This document shows positions 1 to 5,207 of a stretch of DNA of 8,567 nt, one piece after another. Made by a program: the position numbers and the translations under genes. Source of the DNA: Clostridiales bacterium (GTDB lineage Bacteria; Bacillota; Clostridia; Clostridiales; Caloramatoraceae); the NCBI GenBank assembly GCA_026416355.1, contig JAOAFH010000178.1, positions 1 through 8,567 of the forward strand, given 5' to 3'. Under the pieces are notes generated by a model that made no database searches, had not been told where the DNA came from, and was given only the letters and a program-made list of their open reading frames with translations. Within the stretch, counting starts at the first letter, position 1. Each line of letters opens with the position of its first letter.

Positions 1-75
1 ATTGAAAAAATTGAAACAGAAAGACGCATGGCACTAGAGGGATTATGTATGGAGGAGATGAAGAAAGATGAATGA
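1..75 (+). CDS. C-terminal end of an unknown, probably phage-like protein (partial)
   Basis: An open frame enters from the left edge and ends at TGA 73-75, giving 24 residues rich in Glu, Lys and Met. Its stop lies inside the start of the next gene (ATG at 68), an 8-base overlap that suggests translational coupling. A GGAGGAG sequence at 51-57, inside its last codons, serves as the ribosome binding site of the next gene. The fragment is too short to assign a family. That it is real is inferred from the overlap pattern shared with the following genes. Confidence 0.5.
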   Translation: MEKIETERRMALEGLCMEEMKKDE

Positions 76-304
76 CAAGTATATAATTCTCTCAATAGCC
101 AAGCGAGAAATAGAGAAGAAACTGAACCAAGCACAAAAAGAGGCAGACAAGAAAAGTGAGAAACTAAGACAAATGGATATAGACAAAGTATCTCACGCAA
201 GGCGAAGAACAGCAAGGTTTAATCTTGAGAGAGCTTGCGAGAAACGGGATAGATGGGAAAGGCGATTAGACGAGGTTAATAAGTGGATGGAGGGATTGAA
301 ATGA
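68..304 (+). CDS. Small basic coiled-coil protein, unknown function
   Basis: This encodes 78 residues, very rich in Lys, Arg and Glu. Residues about 10-75 are predicted by eye to form a long charged helix or coiled coil, with no hydrophobic segment and no signal peptide. The start at ATG 68 is preceded by GGAGGAG at 51-57, ten bases away. It overlaps the preceding frame by 8 bases and the next gene by 4 bases (ATGA at 301-304). Four of its eleven arginine codons are CGA or CGG, whereas rpsR uses only AGA and the core genes downstream use almost only AGA or AGG, which supports a foreign origin. I do not recognise a family. Small charged helical proteins like this are common among phage early genes, but no function can be given. 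Confidence 0.65.
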   Translation: MNDKYIILSIAKREIEKKLNQAQKEADKKSEKLRQMDIDKVSHARRRTARFNLERACEKRDRWERRLDEVNKWMEGLK

Positions 305-480
305 TAGAAAAAATACATGGGAAACACTATCTGATATGCGATTGTTGTGGAGATGAATTTGAGTTTGACAGCTATGATAAAGCTATTCAATTCAAAAGAG
401 AAAATGACTGGAAAAGCAGAAAATATAATGGAGAATGGGAAGATATATGCGACTATTGTATGGAGGAGATAGGAGAATGA
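301..480 (+). CDS. Small putative zinc-ribbon protein, unknown function
   Basis: This encodes 59 residues. Cys13 and Cys16 near the N-terminus (Cys15 lies between them) and Cys50 and Cys53 near the C-terminus form two CxxC pairs about 33 residues apart. That arrangement fits a small zinc ribbon, so metal binding is inferred. The centre is acidic and aromatic. An in-frame GTG at 283 exists, but ATG 301 is preferred: GGAGGG at 289-294 lies six bases upstream, and the ATGA overlap with the previous stop is a standard coupling signal. The gene also overlaps the next one by 4 bases (477-480). Short CxxC-pair proteins of this kind are frequent in Firmicute prophages. No specific role can be assigned. 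Confidence 0.65.
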   Translation: MIEKIHGKHYLICDCCGDEFEFDSYDKAIQFKRENDWKSRKYNGEWEDICDYCMEEIGE

Positions 481-635
481 GAATTGATTTTCAAAAGGCA
501 CTCAAAAATTGTAAGAAGTGTCCAAGATATAGCGACAAACCGATATTCGGCAAGTGTCTTGCGACAAGAAGTGATATATTAAAATGTGCTTATAGAGAAT
601 TAAACAAAATGTTTGGAGGTATAGACAATGAATAA
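477..635 (+). CDS. Small cysteine-rich protein, unknown function
   Basis: This encodes 52 residues with four cysteines, Cys12, Cys15, Cys27 and Cys37, in a basic context. A compact metal-binding fold is possible but not shown. The open frame extends upstream to 435, but ATG 477 is the likely start: it makes an ATGA overlap with the preceding stop, and GGAGGAG at 462-468 is eight bases upstream. The C-terminus overlaps the start of ssb by 8 bases, and the ssb ribosome binding site lies inside this gene at 615-620. I do not recognise a family. Its small size and tight packing match a phage or mobile-element early module. Confidence 0.6.
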   Translation: MRIDFQKALKNCKKCPRYSDKPIFGKCLATRSDILKCAYRELNKMFGGIDNE

Positions 636-1065
636 AGTAATTTTAATAGGCAGACTAACTAAAGACCCAGAACTAAAATTCATACCAGGAAGTGGAACGG
701 CAGTATCAAACTTCACTTTAGCAGTTGATAGAAACTACATAAATGCAGAAGGGAAAAAAGAAACAGACTTTATTCCAGTTATTTGCTGGAGAAAGCTTGC
801 TGAACATGTTGCAAACAACCTAAATAAGGGAAGGCTTGTGGCAGTATCTGGGTCTATTCAAACAAGAAAGTATCAGGCTCAGGATGGAAGCACAAGATAT
901 GTAACTGAGGTTGTTGCAGACGAAGTTAAATTTCTAGATTGGCCAAAGGACGGAGGTTCTGCACAAAGAACATCTACGCAATCATATGGTCATGATTATG
1001 AGTCACCAATGGAGACATTTGGCGGATTCATGGAGGTAGATGGAGAAGAAGAAGTTCCATTCTGA
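628..1065 (+). CDS. ssb: Single-stranded DNA-binding protein SSB
   Basis: SSB coats single-stranded DNA during replication, recombination and repair and recruits partner proteins through its C-terminal tip. The 145 residues hold an OB fold at about 1-105 that opens with the typical MNKVILIGRLTKDPEL, includes Trp54 and the conserved YVTEVVADEV segment at 91-100, and continues into a short Gly/Ser/Thr-rich linker (about 106-134). An acidic tail ends in EEEVPF, the expected partner-docking tip (DDDIPF-like). GGAGGT at 615-620 is seven bases before ATG 628. It overlaps the small cysteine-rich gene upstream by 8 bases and precedes rpsR by 30 bases. The position before rpsR is the normal chromosomal one, but rpsF is missing upstream. 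The gene may therefore be the core ssb, a phage ssb, or a recombinant of both. Its arginine codons are all AGA or AGG, like the core genes. Confidence 0.95.
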   Translation: MNKVILIGRLTKDPELKFIPGSGTAVSNFTLAVDRNYINAEGKKETDFIPVICWRKLAEHVANNLNKGRLVAVSGSIQTRKYQAQDGSTRYVTEVVADEVKFLDWPKDGGSAQRTSTQSYGHDYESPMETFGGFMEVDGEEEVPF

Positions 1066-1080
1066 TCTAATTCTAAAGGT

Positions 1081-1087
1081 AAGGAGG
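1081..1087 (+). promoter_or_regulatory. Ribosome binding site of rpsR
   Basis: AAGGAGG lies eight bases before ATG 1096, within the 30-base gap after ssb. No promoter is evident in this gap, so rpsR appears to depend on transcription that enters through ssb and the small genes upstream, or on a promoter inside ssb that I cannot identify. Confidence 0.75.
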
Positions 1088-1095
1088 GTTGAAAA

Positions 1096-1335
1096 ATGGC
1101 AAACGCAAAAGGAAGCTTTAGACAAAGAAAGAAGAAGAGAGTTTGTGCTTTCTGTATGGATAAAGTAGAATATATCGATTACAAGGATATAGCTAAGCTT
1201 AAGAAGTATGTTACAGAAAGAGGTAAGATACTTCCAAAGAGAATCACAGGAAACTGTGCAAAGCATCAAAGAGAGCTTACTATAGCTATAAAGAGAGCTA
1301 GAAATATAGCTTTACTTCCATACACAGCTGAATAA
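1096..1335 (+). CDS. rpsR: 30S ribosomal protein bS18
   Basis: bS18 binds bS6 and 16S rRNA in the platform of the small ribosomal subunit. The 79 residues have the normal length, with a basic N-terminus, the conserved DYKD segment at 28-31, LPKRITGNCAKHQR at 46-59 and the C-terminal helix with AIKRARNIALLPY. Cys17, Cys20, Cys54 and His57 form the metal-ligand set of the zinc-type (C+) version of this protein, so zinc binding is inferred. The start is fixed by AAGGAGG and the MANAKG-like N-terminus. In most Firmicutes the order is rpsF-ssb-rpsR and expression is controlled by an S6:S18-binding leader before rpsF. Neither rpsF nor that leader lies within this window. A terminator follows directly. 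Confidence 0.97.
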   Translation: MANAKGSFRQRKKKRVCAFCMDKVEYIDYKDIAKLKKYVTERGKILPKRITGNCAKHQRELTIAIKRARNIALLPYTAE

Positions 1336-1343
1336 TATTGTAA

Positions 1344-1376
1344 AAAAAGTGCCTTAAGAGGCACTTTTTATTTTAT
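1344..1376 (+). terminator. Intrinsic terminator after rpsR
   Basis: The arms 1344-1353 and 1360-1369 pair perfectly over 10 bp (AAAAAGTGCC with GGCACTTTTT) around a six-base loop (TTAAGA). The right arm ends in a T-run, and TTTTAT follows. The hairpin starts eight bases after the rpsR stop. It separates the ssb-rpsR unit from the next operon. Confidence 0.92.
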
Positions 1377-1388
1377 ATTAAAATTAAA

Positions 1389-1399
1389 TATGCTATAAT
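1389..1399 (+). promoter_or_regulatory. Extended -10 promoter of the MazG-like to dnaB operon
   Basis: TATGC followed directly by TATAAT (1394-1399) matches the extended -10 consensus (TRTGN-TATAAT). The corresponding -35 region at about 1371-1376 (TTTTAT) is poor, as is often tolerated with an extended -10. It lies 13 to 25 bases after the rpsR terminator and about 38 bases before the first start codon, in the only real intergenic gap of the operon. A vegetative sigma-A type promoter is inferred. Confidence 0.72.
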
Positions 1400-1424
1400 T
1401 GTATTAATGTAAATTTCTAAGCTT

Positions 1425-1431
1425 GGGGGGA
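1425..1431 (+). promoter_or_regulatory. Ribosome binding site that decides the start of the MazG-like gene
   Basis: GGGGGGA lies five bases before ATG 1437. The adjacent in-frame TTG at 1434 would leave only two bases of spacing, so ATG 1437 is the better start. Confidence 0.65.
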
Positions 1432-1436
1432 TTTTG

Positions 1437-1763
1437 ATGTTTAACGCAGATGAATTAAATATATTAGATAATATAAAATTAATAGAAAATTATAAGGCAT
1501 TTTTGTTATCTTCTGTTGCCGACCTTTATGCTAGCATGGCAAAGGGAAATAAATCAAGCACAGATGAAATAATAGATGAGCTTTCAGAGATAGTTATATT
1601 ATCCTATATGCTTGGACGAAGACTGGGAATCAATTTTTCGCAAATTGATGATAAAGTAATAAAAAAGCTAAAATTAGGGCTTTTAAAGGAAGATGAATCG
1701 GATACACAATATCAAGATTGTGCAAAATTGATTCAATACATTAAAGAAGGAAGAGAGGTTTAA
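1437..1763 (+). CDS. Small MazG-like family protein
   Basis: The 108-residue protein is predicted largely alpha-helical and soluble. It resembles the small MazG-like proteins (Pfam MazG-like, as I recall it) found next to rpsR in Clostridia, with a helix around YKAFLLSSVADLYASMAKGN (19-38) and a second around DELSEIVILSYMLGRRLGI (47-65). True MazG enzymes are all-alpha NTP pyrophosphatases with an EExxE pair followed by ExxD. Here the first acidic pair is not visible and only the second helix keeps spaced acidic residues (Glu44, Asp47, Glu48, Glu51). Catalysis is therefore doubtful and the role is unknown. It is the first gene of the operon, eight bases before the DUF2232 gene. The family assignment rests on motif memory and position. 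Confidence 0.7.
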   Translation: MFNADELNILDNIKLIENYKAFLLSSVADLYASMAKGNKSSTDEIIDELSEIVILSYMLGRRLGINFSQIDDKVIKKLKLGLLKEDESDTQYQDCAKLIQYIKEGREV

Positions 1764-1771
1764 TCTATATT

Positions 1772-2737
1772 ATGAATAGAGGGACATCTACACGTTCAAT
1801 GGTTGAAGCAGGACTTTTGACAGCTATTAACGTTGTATTAATATTAATTAGTTTTTATGTGCCTGTTGTTTATTTTGTTGGGTTGTTTTTGTGGCCAATT
1901 CCAATTGCATTAACTCATTTAAGACATGGAATAAAGTATAGTGTACTTTCAATTATATCAACAGGTGTTTTGGTTGCATTTTTAATTGACCCAATTACAG
2001 CAATTTCATTTGCAATAGTTTATGGAGTATTGGGACTTGCAATGGGTTATTCAATTAAAAATAGAAAATCAATTAGCTTTACATTTATGTTAATGACGCT
2101 TTGTGTATTTTTATCAACGGCTGTTATGGTAAGATTATCAAGCTTAATTATAGGTCAGGATGTACTAAAGGAAGCAATTGATATGATTCAGGAATCAACT
2201 AAAATGGCAAAGGAAATGTATACAGCAATAGGTGTTCCTGAAGAACAAATTAATTTAGTTTTAGATAAGATGATACCATCACCTGACTATATAAAATTAA
2301 TGCTTCCAGGTGCAATGCTTATGTATTCTGTTATTACTGCACTTGTAAGTTATCTCTTTGCATACAAGATATTTAATAGATTTGGATATAAACTAGAAAA
2401 GATTAGACCATTATCAGAGTGGTATGTAACAAGAAAATTTGCAACAGCTATTTTGGTAATAGTTTTAATAAGTTTTATATTGGTTACAATGAATGTTAAT
2501 AATGCAATGATGTATTATATTAATGCACAAATGATATTTGCAACGGTGTTTAACATAAATGGTATAGCAGCAGTTGACTATTACCTGATAAAAAAGCAAG
2601 TGAAGGGTGCATTAAGATTTATAATAATTTTATTTATAGCCACATCACCACTTGGTAATTTATTTGTTATACTTGGAATATTAGATTATGTATTTAACTA
2701 TAGAAAACTAGATGATACAAGGATAATAATAAAATAA
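1772..2737 (+). CDS. yybS: DUF2232 (YybS-like) polytopic membrane protein
   Basis: The 321-residue protein is very hydrophobic, with about eight or nine membrane segments at roughly 12-29, 31-47, 53-72, 75-94, 100-127, 174-200, 221-240, 247-270 and 278-308. A charged amphipathic stretch lies between 129 and 172. The N-terminal half looks like the fold of small substrate-binding (S) components of ECF transporters, with which DUF2232 has been grouped as far as I recall. No substrate is known. In Firmicutes this gene (yybS in Bacillus subtilis) usually stands directly before gdpP, as here, which suggests a shared membrane-related role. The start at ATG 1772 has only a distant purine-rich site (AGAGAGG, ending 14 bases upstream), so translation may depend on coupling to the preceding gene. 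Confidence 0.85.
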   Translation: MNRGTSTRSMVEAGLLTAINVVLILISFYVPVVYFVGLFLWPIPIALTHLRHGIKYSVLSIISTGVLVAFLIDPITAISFAIVYGVLGLAMGYSIKNRKSISFTFMLMTLCVFLSTAVMVRLSSLIIGQDVLKEAIDMIQESTKMAKEMYTAIGVPEEQINLVLDKMIPSPDYIKLMLPGAMLMYSVITALVSYLFAYKIFNRFGYKLEKIRPLSEWYVTRKFATAILVIVLISFILVTMNVNNAMMYYINAQMIFATVFNINGIAAVDYYLIKKQVKGALRFIIILFIATSPLGNLFVILGILDYVFNYRKLDDTRIIIK

Positions 2738-2747
2738 AAATTTTAAT

Positions 2748-2761
2748 TCCTCCAAGGAGGA
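2748..2761 (+). promoter_or_regulatory. Palindrome overlapping the gdpP ribosome binding site
   Basis: TCCTCC, AA and GGAGGA form a perfect 14-base palindrome. The right arm (2756-2761) is the ribosome binding site of gdpP, six bases before ATG 2768. The left arm is its exact complement, so the mRNA could fold with a five-base-pair stem and a CAAG loop and hide the site. It sits in the 30-base gap after the DUF2232 gene. There is no T-run, so it is not a terminator. Regulatory meaning is inferred. Confidence 0.5.
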
Positions 2762-2767
2762 GATATT

Positions 2768-4750
2768 ATGGATAATAAATTTTATAAATTTTTCCCTAAT
2801 ACAAAACTATATATGACATTTATTGCTATACTCATAGCTGTTCTTTTGTATTATAATTTAAATCTTGGGCTTATAGGCCTTGCTTTATATGGATATTTAA
2901 CCTACTACAATTTAAAAATAAATAGAATAAGAAACTATGAGTTTTCTAAGTTTGTAGAGGATTTGTCAGCAGATATAGATATAGCAGGGAAAAATACTCT
3001 CTCTAGAATACCAATTCCACTTGTTATTGTTAATGCAAGTGGTAAAATACTTTGGGCCAATGCTCTTTTTTATAGAAGCACTAAGGTAAATCTATATGGA
3101 AAAGATATAAACGATTTTATATCAGGATTTAATTCAGATGATGTTGTTAAAAACAATAAAAATGTTTATGAAAAGGTTACAATAAAGGACAAAGTTTATA
3201 ATGTTTTAGTTAGCCCTGTTGAAACTGAAAAGGAAAAAAATAGGTTTATTTATCTTTTATATTTTATAGACTATACAAACTATTACACTCTTTATGAAAT
3301 GTATAACGACAAAAAATCAATAGTTGCTCTTTTAGAAGTTGATAATTTTGATGAAGTAATAAAAAGTACAGAGGATATAAATAGGCCAACACTTTTAGCA
3401 GAAATAGACAACAGAATAAATGCATTTGCATATTCTATTGAAGCCTTGATTAGAAAATATGACAATACAAAGTATATACTTATATTTGAAAATCAACATT
3501 TTGAAGGATTGGTTGAAAATAAATTTGATATATTAGATAAAATAAGAGATATAGATGTAGGAAACAAGCTTCCTGTAACATTAAGCATTGGTATAGGTAG
3601 AAATGGTGATAGTATAGAAAAAACACATCAATTTGCAGTAGCTGCAAAGGATTTAGCACTAGGTAGAGGTGGAGATCAGGCTGTTGTAAAAGATGGTGAT
3701 AGATTATCCTTCTTTGGAGGAAAAACAAAGGAAGTAGAAAAAAGAACTAGAGTTAGAGCAAGGGTTATTGCACATGCTCTATCAGATTTAATAGAACAAA
3801 GCAACGATGTTGTTATTATGGGACATGAAACACCTGATATGGACTGTTTAGGGGCTGCCCTTGGTATGTATAGGGGAGTAAAATTAAAGGAAAAGAACGC
3901 CTATATAGTTTTAAATAATATAAACAGTTCAATTGAAAGGATAATGGATAGGATATCTAAAAATCCTATATATAATGGTATTTTTATAAATAACGAAACA
4001 GCAAAGCAAAAGGTAGAAGAAGGAGCACTTCTTATTATATTAGATGTTCATAGAAAGAAATTTGTTGAATATCCTCATTTAATTGATATAGCAAAAAATA
4101 TTGTTATAATTGACCATCATAGAAAAAGTGCAGACTTTATAGATAATGCAACAATGACATATATAGAAACCTATGCATCTTCAACATGTGAATTAGTTAC
4201 AGAAATACTTCAATATCTAACTGAAAAGCCAAAGATTGAGCCACTTGAACTGCAGGCTCTTATGGCTGGAATATATTTAGACACCAAAAATTTTTCACAT
4301 AAGACAGGAGTTAGAACATTTGAAGCTGCAGGATTTTTAAAGAAAAATGGTGTTGATATAACAGAGGTTAAAAAACTATTTATGGATGATATAGAAACAT
4401 ATAGAGAAAGGACTTCACTTGTTGCAAACGCTGAAATAAATGATAAAATAGCTATAGCAGCATATGAAGGAACAATTAAAAATACACTGGTTATACCTCA
4501 AGCAGCAGATGAACTTTTAAGTCTAGAGGGGGTAGAGGCTTCCTTTGTGCTTGCAAAAGTAGATGATGAGGTTATGATAAGTGGAAGATCACTAGGAAAT
4601 ATAAATGTTCAAGTGATACTTGAAAACCTTGGTGGTGGAGGTCATATGACCATTGCAGGTGCACAGCTTAATAATATTAGTATAGATGATGCTAGATTTT
4701 TACTAAAGGAATCAATCAAAAAATACTTAAAGGAGAGTGACGATAAATGA
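2768..4750 (+). CDS. gdpP: Cyclic-di-AMP phosphodiesterase GdpP (DHH/DHHA1 family)
   Basis: GdpP is a membrane enzyme that hydrolyses c-di-AMP to pApA and so sets the level of this second messenger, which governs potassium, osmolyte and cell-wall homeostasis. The 660 residues follow the full family plan: two membrane helices (about 14-47), a PAS-like domain (about 75-170), a degenerate GGDEF domain (about 180-310, ending in the family motif GRGGDQ at 299-304), a DHH domain and a DHHA1 domain. Metal-binding motifs are intact: GHETPDMD at 352-359, LDVHRKKF with Asp426, IIDHHRK with Asp449, His450 and His451, and LDTKNF with Asp505. GGGGHMTIAG at 622-631 marks the DHHA1 domain. The canonical GGDEF active site is absent, as expected, so no cyclase activity is predicted. 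The gene overlaps rplI by the ATGA at 4747-4750. Confidence 0.95.
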   Translation: MDNKFYKFFPNTKLYMTFIAILIAVLLYYNLNLGLIGLALYGYLTYYNLKINRIRNYEFSKFVEDLSADIDIAGKNTLSRIPIPLVIVNASGKILWANALFYRSTKVNLYGKDINDFISGFNSDDVVKNNKNVYEKVTIKDKVYNVLVSPVETEKEKNRFIYLLYFIDYTNYYTLYEMYNDKKSIVALLEVDNFDEVIKSTEDINRPTLLAEIDNRINAFAYSIEALIRKYDNTKYILIFENQHFEGLVENKFDILDKIRDIDVGNKLPVTLSIGIGRNGDSIEKTHQFAVAAKDLALGRGGDQAVVKDGDRLSFFGGKTKEVEKRTRVRARVIAHALSDLIEQSNDVVIMGHETPDMDCLGAALGMYRGVKLKEKNAYIVLNNINSSIERIMDRISKNPIYNGIFINNETAKQKVEEGALLIILDVHRKKFVEYPHLIDIAKNIVIIDHHRKSADFIDNATMTYIETYASSTCELVTEILQYLTEKPKIEPLELQALMAGIYLDTKNFSHKTGVRTFEAAGFLKKNGVDITEVKKLFMDDIETYRERTSLVANAEINDKIAIAAYEGTIKNTLVIPQAADELLSLEGVEASFVLAKVDDEVMISGRSLGNINVQVILENLGGGGHMTIAGAQLNNISIDDARFLLKESIKKYLKESDDK

Positions 4751-5193
4751 AGGTAATTTTAAAGGCAGATATTAAGGGTGTAGGTAAAAAGGACGAAATA
4801 ATAAATGTATCAGATGGATATGCAAGAAACTTTTTATTTCCTAAGAAGCTTGCAGTAGAGGCTACTGAGGGAAATGTTAGAGTTTTAGAAGAACAAAAGG
4901 CTAAGGAGGCAGAAAAGAAAAGGGAAGAAATTAAAAAGGCTCAAGAGCTTGCAAAAAAGATTTCTGAACTTATAGTTAATGTTTACGTAAAGGTTGGGGA
5001 CAACGGAAAAATATTTGGTTCAGTAACATCAAAGGATATAGCAGATGCATTAAAGAGTCAACACAATATAGATATAGACAAGAAAAAATTTGATTTAGGT
5101 GAAGCTATTAAGATTGCAGGAGTTTACACAGTTGATGTAAAGGGATATCCAGAGGTTACTGCAAAACTTAAAGTTTCTATTTCACAAAAATAG
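4747..5193 (+). CDS. rplI: 50S ribosomal protein bL9
   Basis: bL9 binds 23S rRNA near the base of the L1 stalk and helps reading-frame fidelity and subunit quality. The 148 residues have the normal length. The N-terminal RNA-binding domain (about 1-46) carries the signature GVGKKDEIINVSDGYARNFL at 11-30 followed by PKKLAVEAT, a long connecting helix rich in Lys and Glu spans about 47-75, and the C-terminal domain follows with GKIFGSVTSKDIADAL. ATG 4747 overlaps the gdpP stop (ATGA), and AGGAG at 4731-4735 lies upstream, so translation is probably coupled. The neighbourhood gdpP-rplI and rplI-dnaB is conserved in Firmicutes. Confidence 0.97.
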   Translation: MKVILKADIKGVGKKDEIINVSDGYARNFLFPKKLAVEATEGNVRVLEEQKAKEAEKKREEIKKAQELAKKISELIVNVYVKVGDNGKIFGSVTSKDIADALKSQHNIDIDKKKFDLGEAIKIAGVYTVDVKGYPEVTAKLKVSISQK

Positions 5194-5207
5194 AGAGGAG
5201 TATTTCA

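Larger units (their letters stand above)
1..635 (+). mobile_element. Phage-like or mobile-element gene block (left end outside window)
   Basis: Four successive very short genes with no core function that I recognise occupy this stretch. They overlap by 8, 4 and 4 bases, and the last overlaps ssb by 8 bases. Two encode small proteins with paired cysteines and one a basic coiled coil. This style is typical of the early or replication region of Firmicute phages and related elements, where an ssb gene is often present. The position is normally taken by rpsF in Firmicutes. No integrase, terminase or attachment site is visible, so the call rests on gene style and context only. The right boundary is uncertain: ssb (628-1065) may belong to the element as well. 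Confidence 0.5.

Noticed and set aside
283..300. GTG start extending the zinc-ribbon gene upstream
   Set aside because: ATG 301 has a well-placed GGAGGG and the ATGA overlap. The GTG would put the binding site inside the coding region.
193..501. Minus-strand open frame of 102 codons across the small phage-like genes
   Set aside because: It runs opposite to a chain of coupled genes with good ribosome binding sites, has no such site itself, and its Phe/Ser/Leu-rich translation is typical of antisense reading of AT-rich coding DNA.
301..635. The two small genes as a toxin-antitoxin pair
   Set aside because: Neither protein resembles a known toxin or antitoxin, and they are coupled to ssb and further small genes rather than forming an isolated pair.
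68..1065. Anti-defence or anti-CRISPR genes in the phage-like block
   Set aside because: Small size and phage context alone do not support this. No regulator of the Aca type or recognisable inhibitor motif is seen.
1003..1269. Minus-strand open frame of 88 codons spanning the end of ssb and rpsR
   Set aside because: It overlaps two well-supported genes and has no recognisable protein character or ribosome binding site.
2748..2761. Palindrome before gdpP as a terminator
   Set aside because: The stem is short and is followed by the start codon rather than a T-run.
3480..3728. Minus-strand open frame of 82 codons inside gdpP
   Set aside because: It lies wholly inside the intact GGDEF-like region of gdpP, and its His/Leu/Tyr-rich composition reflects the complementary strand.
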